From Paractinoplanes rishiriensis (GTDB taxonomy: Bacteria; Actinomycetota; Actinomycetes; Mycobacteriales; Micromonosporaceae): 38,322 nt of DNA. Location of the stretch: assembly GCF_016862375.1 (NCBI RefSeq), contig NZ_BOMV01000120.1, forward strand, positions 1-38,322, written 5' to 3'. Below the pieces are notes generated by a model, which was not told where the DNA came from, ran no database searches, and saw only the letters and a list, made by a program, of their open reading frames with translations. Both the position numbers and the translations under genes were made by a program. Below, piece by piece: positions 7,321 to 16,400 of this stretch (the first letter of the stretch is position 1; each line of letters opens with the position of its first letter).

Positions 7321-8463
7321 CTAGTGGTGGCGGTCGCGGTGGGCGCCCAGCACGTCCAGGCCGAAGTCGTTCTCCGGATTGCGCCAGACCGAGTGGGCGT
7401 GGTTGGCGTTGCGTTGCGTGTTGTCCCATTCCAGGAGCACATTCGGGCCCTGTACGCGGTAATAGTGCGGCGCACCAGGCTCGGTGGCACCGGCCCACGC
7501 GAAATGCAGGGCGTCCAGCGCGCTGTCGTCGTACGTGCTCATCGGTGAGACCGCCTCGGGCACCCGCCCGAAGTAGGTGTCCAGTAAAGACCGGAGCAGA
7601 TTGCGCTGGTCGGGTTCGAGGTCGGCGGCGGCGATTCCTTTTGGCCGTACGGTGTATTCGAGTGCCCGGTGCTCCGCCTCACCGTAGGCGGCCGCCTGGT
7701 CGATCGCGTCGCTCAATGCCTGCAGCCTTTCCTGTTGCGCCTGATCCGCGAATCGTTGGCGCCAGATGCCGGCCAGCGGAATGCCCCGGTCGCCCTCGGC
7801 GATCGACGTGCGGTTCGCGGTGATCAGGTCGGACGGGGCCTTGCCGGAGAGGATCGTGCGGCGGGCGGCGTCGGGACTCAGCGAACGGACCAGTTCGCGG
7901 GCCAGGTCCTCGACCCGGGCCAGCGGACGGTTGACCGCGCCGCCCAGCAGTTCCGAGGCGGCCGGGTCGGCGCCCAGGAAGCACGGCGTGGTGGCGACCA
8001 GCTCGCCGTCCACGATCAGGTTGTTCAGCGACACGTGGTGGCCGCCGAACCGCCAGCCCCAGGTGCCGCCGGCCGGGTCGCCGAAGACGCGCAGGTAGTA
8101 CAGGCCGGGGTCGCGGCCGCGCTCGCGGTCGAACTGGGCCACGAAGCCCTCGGTGTGGTCGAGGATGTTTTCCAGGCCCATCGTGGTGGCCACCGTGACG
8201 TAGCCGGCCCGGGACAGCCCGGTGGCGACCAGCCGCATGGCCGCCCGGTGCTGTGCGGGCCGCTGCTGGTGGACGGTCAGGCCGCCGTGGTCGGTGGGGG
8301 TGTAGAACCAGCGCCGCCGCTCGGCGTCGTCGGCCTCGTCGGACGGCAGGTGCCCGACCGCGATCGCGCGCTGGTCCGGGCTCAGCAGCTCCAGCCACGC
8401 CTGCGCGGCCTCGGCCATCGTCCGGGCGACCTGCCGGCGGGGCGTCTCGACCTCATCCACCAT
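7321..8463 (-). CDS. DUF3500-family protein
   Basis: A 380-residue protein without signal peptide. DUF3500 hallmarks include RRRWFYTPTDHGGLTVHQQ near residue 50, the Gly-rich GTWGWRFGGHHVSLNNLIVDG near residue 135, and the C-terminal HYYRVQGPNVLLEWDNTQ followed by NHAHSVWRNPENDFG. The family is widespread in actinobacteria and fungi and has no established activity. Conserved His and Trp clusters (GGHH, HAHS) suggest metal or ligand binding, which is inference. The gene leads a probable two-gene unit with the small barrel protein and is divergent from the ABM gene. Confidence 0.8.
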   Translation of the reverse strand: MVDEVETPRRQVARTMAEAAQAWLELLSPDQRAIAVGHLPSDEADDAERRRWFYTPTDHGGLTVHQQRPAQHRAAMRLVATGLSRAGYVTVATTMGLENILDHTEGFVAQFDRERGRDPGLYYLRVFGDPAGGTWGWRFGGHHVSLNNLIVDGELVATTPCFLGADPAASELLGGAVNRPLARVEDLARELVRSLSPDAARRTILSGKAPSDLITANRTSIAEGDRGIPLAGIWRQRFADQAQQERLQALSDAIDQAAAYGEAEHRALEYTVRPKGIAAADLEPDQRNLLRSLLDTYFGRVPEAVSPMSTYDDSALDALHFAWAGATEPGAPHYYRVQGPNVLLEWDNTQRNANHAHSVWRNPENDFGLDVLGAHRDRHH

Positions 8464-8528
8464 GGGCCCAATCTAGTGCCAGGATGAGGTGCTGAGCCGC
8501 ACACTGCGTGATCGCTCCGGAGGCGACG
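8464..8528. promoter_or_regulatory. Divergent spacer between the DUF3500 and ABM genes
   Basis: 65 bp must hold both promoters. GGAGG at 8519-8523 is the ribosome site of the plus-strand gene. No confident -10/-35 pair or operator is seen. Confidence 0.3.
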
Positions 8529-8849
8529 ATGACCACACCCACCGACGACCGCCGCGATTTGCTCACGGTAATCGCGTACATGAAAGCTGCGCCGGGAAAG
8601 GAGGCCGAGCTCAAGGCCGCCCTGGAGGCGTTGATCGAGCCGACCAGCAAGGAACCCGGCTACGTCAACTACGACCTGCACCAGGGCATCGAGGACCCGG
8701 GCACGTTCATCTTCTACGAGAACTGGGAGTCGCCCGAGCACCTCGACGCCCACCTGGCGACCACGCATCTGGTGCACTTCGCCGGCATCATGGGCGACCT
8801 GCTCGACGAGAACGGCCTGACCATCAACCGGGTACGCCGCATCGCCTGA
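8529..8849 (+). CDS. Antibiotic-biosynthesis-monooxygenase (ABM/YgiN-like) domain protein
   Basis: 106 residues. The start ATG (MTTPTDDRRD) has GGAGG at six bases; the upstream in-frame ATG lacks one. The sequence follows the ABM pattern: LTVIAYMKAAPGKEAELKAALEAL, then EPGYVNYDLHQGIEDPGTFIFYENW, SPEHLDAHLATTHL, and a closing RVRRIA strand. Such proteins form dimeric barrels. Some are cofactor-free quinol or anthrone oxygenases (YgiN, ActVA-Orf6), others are uncharacterised. The conserved YENWES and His/Leu-lined pocket favour a small-molecule oxygenase, with the substrate unknown. It ends in a strong terminator hairpin. Confidence 0.85.
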   Translation: MTTPTDDRRDLLTVIAYMKAAPGKEAELKAALEALIEPTSKEPGYVNYDLHQGIEDPGTFIFYENWESPEHLDAHLATTHLVHFAGIMGDLLDENGLTINRVRRIA

Positions 8850-8851
8850 AA

Positions 8852-8876
8852 GGTGGGGGCGCATCGCGCCCCCACC
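8852..8876. terminator. Bidirectional terminator hairpin
   Basis: GGTGGGGGCGC (8852-8862) and GCGCCCCCACC (8866-8876) form a perfect 11-bp stem with a 3-nt loop in the 35 bp between converging genes, so it can stop transcription from both sides. Confidence 0.75.
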
Positions 8877-8884
8877 CGGGTGAA

Positions 8885-10168
8885 TCAGTAGCCGTAGCGG
8901 CTCTTCAGGTGGCGCCACCAGTCGCGCAGCATCCACTTGTCGAACTCGGTGATCTGGTTGGTGGTGTTGGCCTTCATGAGGAAGCAGCACACACCGGTCG
9001 GCGTCCAGTCGTAGAAGTCGTCCAGGCCGTAGGTATGTCCTATTTCGTGTAGTAGGACGTACATGTTCGTGGCGTTGATGTTCTGCATGTAGTACTCGCT
9101 GCCGAGGCGCTGGCCCCAGTCACCGCCGTGGCCGCCGCCGAAGCCCGCGGTCAGCCAGAGCGAGTGGTCGTAGTGGCGGGCGGCGCCGCCGGGGCAGTTC
9201 GGGTACTGGCCGTTCTGGTTGAAGAAGCGGCCGCACGTCGTCGCGCACTGCGGGGCGTTCTCGCGGATGTCGTTGACGTAGATGTCGACCGAGTTGTCGG
9301 TCCACTGCAGCTGCGCCCGGTCGCGGACCGCCCAGCCGACGACCCGCACCGGAACGGCGGTGTACGGGAAGCCGCTGAAGCCGACGACCTGGTCGATGAT
9401 CTTCTGGTACTGGCGCTGGAGGGTCGCGTGGATCTGGTCGCGCTGGGCGGCCGTCACCGAGGCGGAGGAGTCCCACCGTACGCAGTAGTTGATGTAGCCG
9501 CCGTTGGCCAGGAGCTGGTCCCAGCCGTAGTTGCGGAAGCCGTACAGGTTGCCGTTGCTGTACGTGTCCTCCTGGTGCTGCCAGACCTCGTTGAGCGGGG
9601 TCACCAGGTTGCTCGGCGGGTTCCACTCGCTGGTGGGCGGCACGCTCGTGGGCACCGTGGTCGGCGGCGTGGTGGGCTGAGTCGTGGGCGGCGTGGTCGG
9701 CTGCGTCGGGGGAGTCGTCGGCCCAGTGGTCGGCCCAGTGGTCGGGTTGACCGAGCCGGTACAGGTGACGCCGTTGAGGGCGAAGTTGCCGGGCGCCGTG
9801 TTCGATCCGCTGAAGGTCGCGTTGAAGCCCAGCGAGGTCGAGCCGTTGGTGGCCAGGGCGCCGTTCCAGCTCGCGTTCGAGACGGTGACGTTCGCGCCGG
9901 ACTGGCTGTGCTGGCCGCCCCAGGTCTGGCTGATCTGCTGCGAGCCGGGGAACGTCCAGGTGAGACGCCAGCCGGTGAGCGGGTCGCCCAGGTTGGTGAC
10001 CGTGACGTTGCCGGTGAACCCGCCGTTCCACTGGCTGGCGACGGCGTACGACACCTGACAGCCGGCCGCCTCGGCGCTGGCGGACAGCACGCCCATGACG
10101 CCGCCGGTGACGAACGTGGCGACGGCGGCGACGCCGGCGAGGACGCGGCCGGTGCGCAGTCGTTTCAC
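8885..10168 (-). CDS. Secreted CBM2 protein with snapalysin-like HExxH metalloprotease domain
   Basis: 427 residues from GTG with GAAAGGAG upstream. Order: signal peptide 1-35; CBM2 cellulose/chitin-binding module about 36-137 (CQVSYAVASQWNGGFTGNV, WNGALATNGSTSLGFN); Pro-Thr linker 138-185; catalytic-like domain 186-427. The latter contains HEIGHTYGLDD at 374-384, i.e. HExxHxxGxxD with likely zinc ligands His374, His378 and Asp384 and catalytic Glu375, the pattern of snapalysin-type peptidases. Multiple cysteines (NYCVRW, CATTCGRFF, CPGG, GVCCF) suggest disulphides. The cleaved substrate is unknown; a polysaccharide-anchored protease is the simplest reading. Codons around HEIGH are unusually AT-rich. 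It is divergent from another HExxH protein with shared palindromes between them. Confidence 0.82.
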   Translation of the reverse strand: MKRLRTGRVLAGVAAVATFVTGGVMGVLSASAEAAGCQVSYAVASQWNGGFTGNVTVTNLGDPLTGWRLTWTFPGSQQISQTWGGQHSQSGANVTVSNASWNGALATNGSTSLGFNATFSGSNTAPGNFALNGVTCTGSVNPTTGPTTGPTTPPTQPTTPPTTQPTTPPTTVPTSVPPTSEWNPPSNLVTPLNEVWQHQEDTYSNGNLYGFRNYGWDQLLANGGYINYCVRWDSSASVTAAQRDQIHATLQRQYQKIIDQVVGFSGFPYTAVPVRVVGWAVRDRAQLQWTDNSVDIYVNDIRENAPQCATTCGRFFNQNGQYPNCPGGAARHYDHSLWLTAGFGGGHGGDWGQRLGSEYYMQNINATNMYVLLHEIGHTYGLDDFYDWTPTGVCCFLMKANTTNQITEFDKWMLRDWWRHLKSRYGY

Positions 10169-10210
10169 AGGTGGCTCCTTTCAAGATCGTATTGACGCAT
10201 GTGAAAATAT

Positions 10211-10225
10211 CGAAAAGGTTTTCGG
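10211..10225. promoter_or_regulatory. Operator-like palindrome, copy 1
   Basis: CGAAAAGGTTTTCG is a 14-bp inverted repeat (arms CGAAAA/TTTTCG), followed by a shared G. It lies about 45 bp before the CBM2-metalloprotease start and just downstream of that gene's candidate promoter. An identical 15-bp copy lies 101 bp away, next to the divergent gene. Confidence 0.6.
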
Positions 10226-10227
10226 CA

Positions 10228-10256
10228 AAGTAAACGTTGATGGGCGTCAACGTCAA
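10228..10256 (-). promoter_or_regulatory. Candidate promoter of the CBM2-metalloprotease gene
   Basis: On the minus strand TTGACG (10251-10256) and TTACTT (10228-10233) are 17 bp apart. The spacer coincides with an inverted repeat, ACGTTGA/TCAACGT (10234-10253), which may be a second regulator site. The -10 is only a fair match. Confidence 0.4.
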
Positions 10257-10311
10257 GCCGGGATCGGGCCTTAAGGGATCCCTAATGAACTAATCGATGC
10301 TGGTCTATTGA

Positions 10312-10326
10312 CGAAAAGGTTTTCGG
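10312..10326. promoter_or_regulatory. Operator-like palindrome, copy 2
   Basis: A second exact copy of CGAAAAGGTTTTCGG, about 43 bp before the start of the plus-strand HExxH gene and overlapping a TTGACG that could be its -35. Two copies, one per divergent gene, point to shared control. Its symmetry resembles LacI-family operators. Confidence 0.6.
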
Positions 10327-10368
10327 TGCTCACGCTGGCGGGCAAACCCCCACGAACCGAGGTCAGAG

Positions 10369-11868
10369 ATGAAACGCGTAACCGTATCGGCGGCCGGTGT
10401 GGCCCTGATCGCCGCGGCGACTCTGGTGATCGCGCCCTCGCCGGCCAGCGCCGCGTCCGCGCCCCAGCTCGTCGACATGTTCGGCCGGGTCGTCAACGAC
10501 TACGGCGTCAAGCTGGTGGACTGGCAGGGCTACCTGGCCAATCCGTACGTGGAACTCACCGTGCGCCCGCCGCAGGATGCCGCCTACCCGGTGACCCTCG
10601 ATCTCGCCGCCGAGGGCACCTCGCGGCTGATGATGGACCTGCCCAGCCAGCTGACCGCCGGCGGCGCCACCAAGCGGCTCACCTTCGCCAACTCCGGTGA
10701 GACCAAGACCTTCAAGCTGGCGATCCACTCCAAGCGCGGACCCGGTGCCGACGAGCGGTACACGCTGCGGCTCACCACCCGCGAGTCGAACAACACCAGC
10801 ACCGCGCACACCGTGCCGATCCTGGTGCAGCAGGACGAGAAGACCGCGCTCGAACCGACCATCCCGATCACCTTCGACTACCGCTACGACAACATCACCG
10901 GGTACTTCACCGAGCCGAACTTCCGGACCGCCGCCGAGGAGGGCGTGAAGGACTGGTTCCGGTTCTTCGCCCTCGCGCCGTTCGACCAGGTGGCCGCCGG
11001 TGCCGAGGCCAACCACCTGCCCGGCAACGACTGGCAGAACACGATCAACGTCACCAACCAGTCTGCGTACGACGGCATGTATGTGTTTTTCCGCGGCATC
11101 CAGACCCCGTATTCGACCGGTTATCCGGCGCGCAACGGCCGGTACCACACTCGAAACGGCCAGCAGGTCCCCGGACCGATCCACCGGTCGACCGCGATGA
11201 TCTTCGAGTACGACGAGGCCGGCAAGCAGCTGTTCACCTCGCTGGCCGACGAGGACTGGTACAAAACCACCATCGCCGGCTCGGTGCTCGACGTGCACGG
11301 CCTGGTGATGCACGAGTACGGGCACGCGGTCGCCTTCCACAGCGACTGGGCCGGGATGCGTAACTACGTGTCCACCAGCGGCGCCAACGACCAGGAAGTG
11401 ATTCAGTACCAGGGCAAGGCGGTGGCGCTGGACAGCAGCTACCACGTGCCCGGCGACGCGCCGAACTGGGACCGGATCAGCGGCCAGAGCGGCGGCTGGA
11501 CCCACCTGTTCCCGACCCGCCGCTGGATGCTGACCAAGCTGGCGCTGCTGATCGCCGAGAACGCGGGCTGGACCCTGAACAAGGAACTCACCCCGTTCCT
11601 GAAGCCGTCGATCGTCACCGCGAGCCTGCCGGCGGCGACCCGGGGCCAGGCGTACGAGCAGACCCTGACGGCCAGGGGAGGCGTGCCCTTCTACGACTGG
11701 CGGGTGACCTCCGGCGCGCTGCCGCCCGGCGTCAGCCTCAACCGCTTCACCGGCGCCCTGACCGGCACCCCGACCACCGCCGGCACCCACAACTTCACCG
11801 TCGAACTGCGCGACTACGACAAGCTCAGCACGCCGGTGACCAGGGCATTCACGGTCACGGTGGGCTAG
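10369..11868 (+). CDS. Secreted HExxH putative metallopeptidase with C-terminal Ig-like (He_PIG) domain
   Basis: 499 residues. Signal peptide 1-30 ends SPASA|ASA. An N-terminal beta-rich region (about 31-165) precedes a domain with VMHEYGHAVAFHSDW: His315, Glu316 and His319 form an HExxH zinc site, with His324 a possible third ligand. The last 80 residues (PSIVTASLPAATRGQAYEQ, GALPPGVSLNRFTGALTGTPT, FTVELRDYD) are a putative immunoglobulin-like He_PIG domain typical of secreted hydrolases. No named peptidase family is recognised, so protease activity is inferred from the motif. It is transcribed away from the CBM2-metalloprotease gene and ends at a strong hairpin. Confidence 0.72.
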   Translation: MKRVTVSAAGVALIAAATLVIAPSPASAASAPQLVDMFGRVVNDYGVKLVDWQGYLANPYVELTVRPPQDAAYPVTLDLAAEGTSRLMMDLPSQLTAGGATKRLTFANSGETKTFKLAIHSKRGPGADERYTLRLTTRESNNTSTAHTVPILVQQDEKTALEPTIPITFDYRYDNITGYFTEPNFRTAAEEGVKDWFRFFALAPFDQVAAGAEANHLPGNDWQNTINVTNQSAYDGMYVFFRGIQTPYSTGYPARNGRYHTRNGQQVPGPIHRSTAMIFEYDEAGKQLFTSLADEDWYKTTIAGSVLDVHGLVMHEYGHAVAFHSDWAGMRNYVSTSGANDQEVIQYQGKAVALDSSYHVPGDAPNWDRISGQSGGWTHLFPTRRWMLTKLALLIAENAGWTLNKELTPFLKPSIVTASLPAATRGQAYEQTLTARGGVPFYDWRVTSGALPPGVSLNRFTGALTGTPTTAGTHNFTVELRDYDKLSTPVTRAFTVTVG

Positions 11869-12406
11869 GAGGCCGCGTTCGCGGTCCCGGTCTGATCCTT
11901 GCGGTCCGGACGGCGCGGCGGCGGGACCTGCCGCCGCGCCTCGAACCCCTCCGATCTCGGCGGTCTGCAGTCGTCCACGAACGGCAACTCGACGACACGT
12001 CGTCGCGGGGTGAACGTCAGGTGGGCATCGCGGCATGGATGTCACGCCAAGCTCCGGGTAACTGTCCGGGTCGCGGACAGTAGGAGACCGTCACCGATCG
12101 GCAGCTTGGCATCAGCAAGCCGTCGATCCGCGCGTTAGGCGCGGTTGTGTCGGGGTCAAGATCCGCATGTGGTGCGGCCCGCCGAACCGGGGCGGGCGGA
12201 TGGCGGCTCGCGGGTGGGGCCGCTCCCGGTTCGGCTCGCGGCCGTTCTGGGGAGCGGGCGGGTCGGAGGCCAACCCCGGCGGCTCACTCGACACGCGTAC
12301 GGGGAAATTTTGATCTTGGGCTATGAGGTGGGGATTTGGGCAATATTGTGGGGAATCGCGCGGGTCCGTGGAAGGTGGCCCGGCGGTTCTTTTAGGGAGT
12401 TCTGGT
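11869..12406. other. 538-bp intergenic region with several inverted repeats
   Basis: Apart from the terminator at its left end, no protein gene is supported: the frames here are shadows without ribosome sites. Structured elements include ACTGTCC/GGACAGT (12061-12067 with 12075-12081) nested inside GCCAAGCT/AGCTTGGC (12046-12053 with 12103-12110), and GCCCGCC/GGCGGGC (12177-12183 with 12191-12197). The right end, about 12300-12360, is AT-richer and probably holds the serine-protease promoter, but no clear hexamer pair stands out. An untranslated RNA cannot be excluded. Confidence 0.4.
11912..11940 (+). terminator. Terminator hairpin after the He_PIG metallopeptidase gene
   Basis: GGCGCGGCGGC (11912-11922) and GCCGCCGCGCC (11930-11940) form a perfect 11-bp stem with a 7-nt loop, about 45 nt after the stop codon. 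Confidence 0.7.
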
Positions 12407-13393
12407 ATGGGGCGCAAGCCTTTGTTGGTGCCTGTGGTTGTGATGGTGGTGGGTCTGGGGCTGGCTGTCTCGCCGGCTCGGGCCGGTGCGGTGGTTGCTG
12501 ACCCGTCCAAGACGCCCATCGAGGCGGTGGCGAAGATCAACGGGCAGGTGGTGCGGGACGCGGCTACGGCGCAGCGGCTGATCGACGCCTACTGGACGCC
12601 GGAGCGGATGCGGTCGGCGATCCCGTGGAACCCGGAGGGCGTCATCGACGACCCGGAGCTCGAGCGCCGGGACCGGCCCGGCAACGTGGGCAGCCCGGCC
12701 ACCGACGCGCGTCCGGTCGCGCCGCCGCCCGGTGCCACCGCCCGCACGGTCAACTCGTCGCCCGGCGTGGGCAAGGTGTTCTTCACCAAGCCCGGCGGCG
12801 GCCACTACGTCTGCTCCGGCAGCACCATCAACAACCCCACCCGCAACGTCGTCTCCACCGCGGCGCACTGCATCCACGGCGGCAAGAACGGCGTCAACCA
12901 CGAGAACTGGATGTACGCGCCGCTGTACAACGACGGCGCCACCCCGCACGGCAAGTGGCCGGCCAAGCTGTTCCACGCCACCAAGGGCTGGACCGAGCAC
13001 AGCTACCACTGGTGGGACTTCGCCTTCGTGAACGTCTGGCCGGTCAACGGCAAGCGGCTCGTCGAGAAGACCGGCGGCAACGGCATCAGCTTCAACCAGA
13101 GCAAGACCATCCCGGTCACCGTCCTCGCCTACCCGAGCGCGGCGCCCTACGACGGCAAGAAGCAGATCTACTGCAAGACCAACCTGCACTGGGCCGCGGC
13201 CGCGCAGGTCAAGGTGTTCTGCGGGCTGACGCCGGGAGCCAGCGGCGGGCCGATCTTCCAGAACTACGACAACGCCATCCGGTTCGGGTTCACCAACTCG
13301 GTGGTCGCGTACGTGTGGGGGCAGCGCAACTACGGGCCGTACTTCGACAGCGACGTGCGCACCGTCTACGACCGCGCCAAGAACAAGGCGTGA
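12407..13393 (+). CDS. Secreted trypsin-like (S1/V8-type) serine protease
   Basis: 328 residues from ATG (MGRKPLLVPV) with AGGGAG at a good distance; an upstream frame of 28 codons lacks a ribosome site. The signal peptide ends near SPARAGA. Residues about 30-120 look like a propeptide or stalk (KTPIEAVAKINGQVVRDAATAQ). The chymotrypsin-fold domain shows the triad: His154 in STAAHCIHGG, Asp204 in WWDFAFVNVW, Ser279 in TPGASGGPIF. The fold and Cys pattern resemble V8/glutamyl-endopeptidase-like secreted proteases of actinobacteria. Cleavage specificity cannot be read with confidence. A terminator hairpin follows. Confidence 0.88.
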   Translation: MGRKPLLVPVVVMVVGLGLAVSPARAGAVVADPSKTPIEAVAKINGQVVRDAATAQRLIDAYWTPERMRSAIPWNPEGVIDDPELERRDRPGNVGSPATDARPVAPPPGATARTVNSSPGVGKVFFTKPGGGHYVCSGSTINNPTRNVVSTAAHCIHGGKNGVNHENWMYAPLYNDGATPHGKWPAKLFHATKGWTEHSYHWWDFAFVNVWPVNGKRLVEKTGGNGISFNQSKTIPVTVLAYPSAAPYDGKKQIYCKTNLHWAAAAQVKVFCGLTPGASGGPIFQNYDNAIRFGFTNSVVAYVWGQRNYGPYFDSDVRTVYDRAKNKA

Positions 13394-13399
13394 CGTAAC

Positions 13400-13439
13400 C
13401 GGCCGCGCCGGATCCTCAAGTGGGGACCCGGCGCGGCCG
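13400..13439 (+). terminator. Terminator hairpin after the serine protease gene
   Basis: CGGCCGCGCCGG (13400-13411) pairs perfectly with CCGGCGCGGCCG (13428-13439) across 16 nt. It lies directly before the kinase-GGDEF start, leaving almost no room for a classical promoter of that gene. Confidence 0.7.
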
Positions 13440-13451
13440 ATACCGCACGAC

Positions 13452-16400
13452 GTGGTCGCAGTACCGGTCAGTGCCGTCGTCGAGGTTGTGCCGCCCGACG
13501 CGTTCGAAGTGCTGGGTGAGATCGGGCGGGGCGCGGAGGCCGTCGTGCACCGGGTCCGCCGGGACGGCACCGAGTACGCCATGAAGCTCCTGCAGCCCAG
13601 CACCGCCGCCCACGACGAGGTGCTGCGCCGGCTGCACCGGACCGTGGCGCTGCTGGCCGCGGCGCGCCACCCCAGCCTGGTCCGGGTGCACGAGGTCGGC
13701 GTGCACGACGGCCGCCCGTACGTGCTCCTCGATCTGGTCGAGGGCCGGCGCCTCACCGACGTGCTGGCCGGCGGCCCGCTGCCGGACGCGGACCTGATCC
13801 GGGTCGGCCTGGGCCTGGCCGGCGCGCTGACCGCGGTGCACGGCTGCGGCCTGGTGCACCGCGACGTCAAGCCGGACAACGTCCTGCTCGAGGCGGACGG
13901 CTCGCCCCGGCTCATCGACTTCGGCCTGGCCGAGCGGGTGGCCGGCGAGACCGGTGACCAGGTTGCCGGCACCCTGGCCTACACCGCGCCGGAACGGACC
14001 GGCATGCTGCACCGGCAGGCCGACGGCCGGGCCGACCTCTACTCGCTCGGCGTCCTGCTGTACGAATGCGCCACCGGTTCCGCGCCGTACTCCTCCAGCG
14101 ACGTCGGCGAGCTGCTGCGGCTGCACGCCGTGGCGCCGGTGCCGGACCCGCGCGACGCCGCGCCCGCGCTCTCCCCGGCGCTGGCCGGGATCATCCGCAA
14201 GCTGCTGGCGAAGGACCCGGACGACCGCTACCAGAGCGGCACCGGCCTGCTCGCCGATCTTGAGGCAGCCAGGACGCAGCCCGACTTCGCGCTCGGCACC
14301 GCCGACGAGCCGGTCGTCGCCGCCGACGTCCCGTTCGTGGGTCGCGACCGGGAACTGGCCGCGCTCACCGAGTTGCGCCAGCGTGGTGGTTTCGTGCAGG
14401 TCCGGGGTGCCGCGGGCAGCGGCCGGACCCGCCTGGTCCAGGAGTTCACCGCAGCGGTGGCCCGCGACGGTCACCTGGTGCTGAACGCCCGGTGCGCCCG
14501 GGACCGGACCCAGCCGCTCACCGTGCTCCGGGCCGCGATCGACGCGCACCTGCGGGCGGTGAAAACACTGCCCGCCGCCCTCGCCCGGGTCCGCGAGGCG
14601 GCCGGCGAGGCCGCGCCGCTGGTGCAGACCCTGTCCACCGGGCTGGCCGAGGTGCTGGCCGCCGGCGAGCAGGTCAGCGACGTGAGCCAGGGCGCCTACC
14701 TGAGCGTGCTCGCCGAGTTCCTCGGTGCGCTGGCCACTCGCAGCGGCGGCGCCGTGCTGACCGTCGACGACGTGCAGTGGTGCGACGAGGCGACGCTGCG
14801 GGTGCTGCAGCTGATCGCGCCCGGTGCGCCGCTGCTGGTGGTCGCCATCGCGCGGGACGACACCGACGTGCCCGGCGTGACCGCGACGGTCGACGTCGAG
14901 CCACTGGACGCCGCCGGCACCGCCGCGCTGGTGGCCGCCACCAACGGCGGCTTGTCCATCTCGGACGAGGTGGCGGCCCGGCTCGCGGCGCGCAGCCACG
15001 GAAACCCGTTCACGCTGCTCGCCTACGTGACCGCGGTCGTCGACGCCGGCCTGGTCCGGGTGCACCCGGGCGGCTGGTCGGTCGACGTCGCCGGCCTGGA
15101 CGCGCTGGAACTGCCCACCGGCGTGGCCGAACTGGTGCTGAACCGGGTCGCCGCGCTCGACCCGGTGAGCCGCCGGGTGCTCGGGCTGGCCGCGGTGGCC
15201 GGTCACCGGTTCGCCGCCGGCCTGGTCGCCGAACTGAGCGGCGACGACCGGCACGCGGTGCTCGGCGTGCTGCGGGACGGGACCCGGGAGGGGCTGGTCG
15301 AGGTGCGCGAGGACGGCACCTACGCGTTCCCGCACGACCGGATCCGGCAGGCGCTGATCGACCAGTTCGACGAGGCGACCCGGCGGCACCTGCACGACGA
15401 CGTCGCCGACCTGCTCGACCGCTACCCGGACCGGGACGCCGACACGGTGTACGCGCTGGCCCAGCACCGGATCGACGGCTCGCCCGGCTACGCGCCCGCC
15501 GACCTGGTGCGGTCCTGCCACGCGGCCGGCGAACTGGCCCTCGCCGAGTATGCCCCCGAGGCCGCGGTCTACTACCTGGAACATGCCGCGGTCATGGCGC
15601 AGCGTGGTGGCATCCGGACCGGCCACGCCTTCCACGAGCTGCTCGGTCGTGCCTACCATCAGGCCGCCCGGCTCGACGAGGCCGCAGCCACCCTGCGGGT
15701 GGCCGTCGCCTCGGCCACCGACCCGTTGCAGCGTGCACACAGCCTGCATCTGCTCGGCCGGGTGCACGAGAGCGCATTCGACACCGTCAGTCAGATTCGC
15801 GCCGCCGACGAGGCGCTCGCCGAGTTGGGCCGGTCGCTGCCGCGCAACCCGGTGCTGCGCGTGCTGTCCAGCATCGGGTGCCTGTTTGCCGGCCTGCTGG
15901 TCTGGCTCACCCGGGTCGGTTACGGCCGGGCCCGTGGCCGGGCCCGGGAACGTGACGTGCTGGTCTGCTCGCTGTTCGAGGATCTCGGCTCGGCCTACCT
16001 GCGGGACCTGCGGCCCCGCGAGTCCGTGGTGTACGCGCTGCGGGCGCCGCTGCCGGCCAGCCGGATCGGGCTCACCCCCGAATCGGTCAGCACCCTCAAC
16101 GCCATCAGCTTCCTCTGCGAGACGTTGCGCATGCACCGGCTCGCCGACCGGTTGTGGACGGCCGCCGACCGTGGCGCCGCCGCGCTGGGCGACCCCGCCC
16201 TGGCCGCCCGCGCCTCGTGGCGGCGCGGCATCGCCCGGCACAACAACGGCATCGACTCCGGCGAGACGCTGCGTGAGGTACTGGACCGGCAGGACCGGTG
16301 GCTCAACTTCGGTTTCCTCTTGGACGCTCATTCCGTGCTGGCCTGGGACTGGCTCCTGCACGGGGACATGTTCGAGTTGCGCGCCGAGATCGCCGCCTCC

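Noticed and set aside
3886..8849. Secondary-metabolite biosynthetic cluster
   Set aside because: A hydroxylase and ABM proteins occur, but there are no PKS, NRPS or other core biosynthetic genes.
9684..10058. Val/Gly repeat frame (VVGPVVG) on the plus strand
   Set aside because: It is the antisense of the Pro-Thr linker and CBM2 of the metalloprotease gene.
12112..12540. 142-codon minus-strand Pro-rich frame
   Set aside because: It overlaps the start of the serine protease gene, has no ribosome site and no family resemblance.
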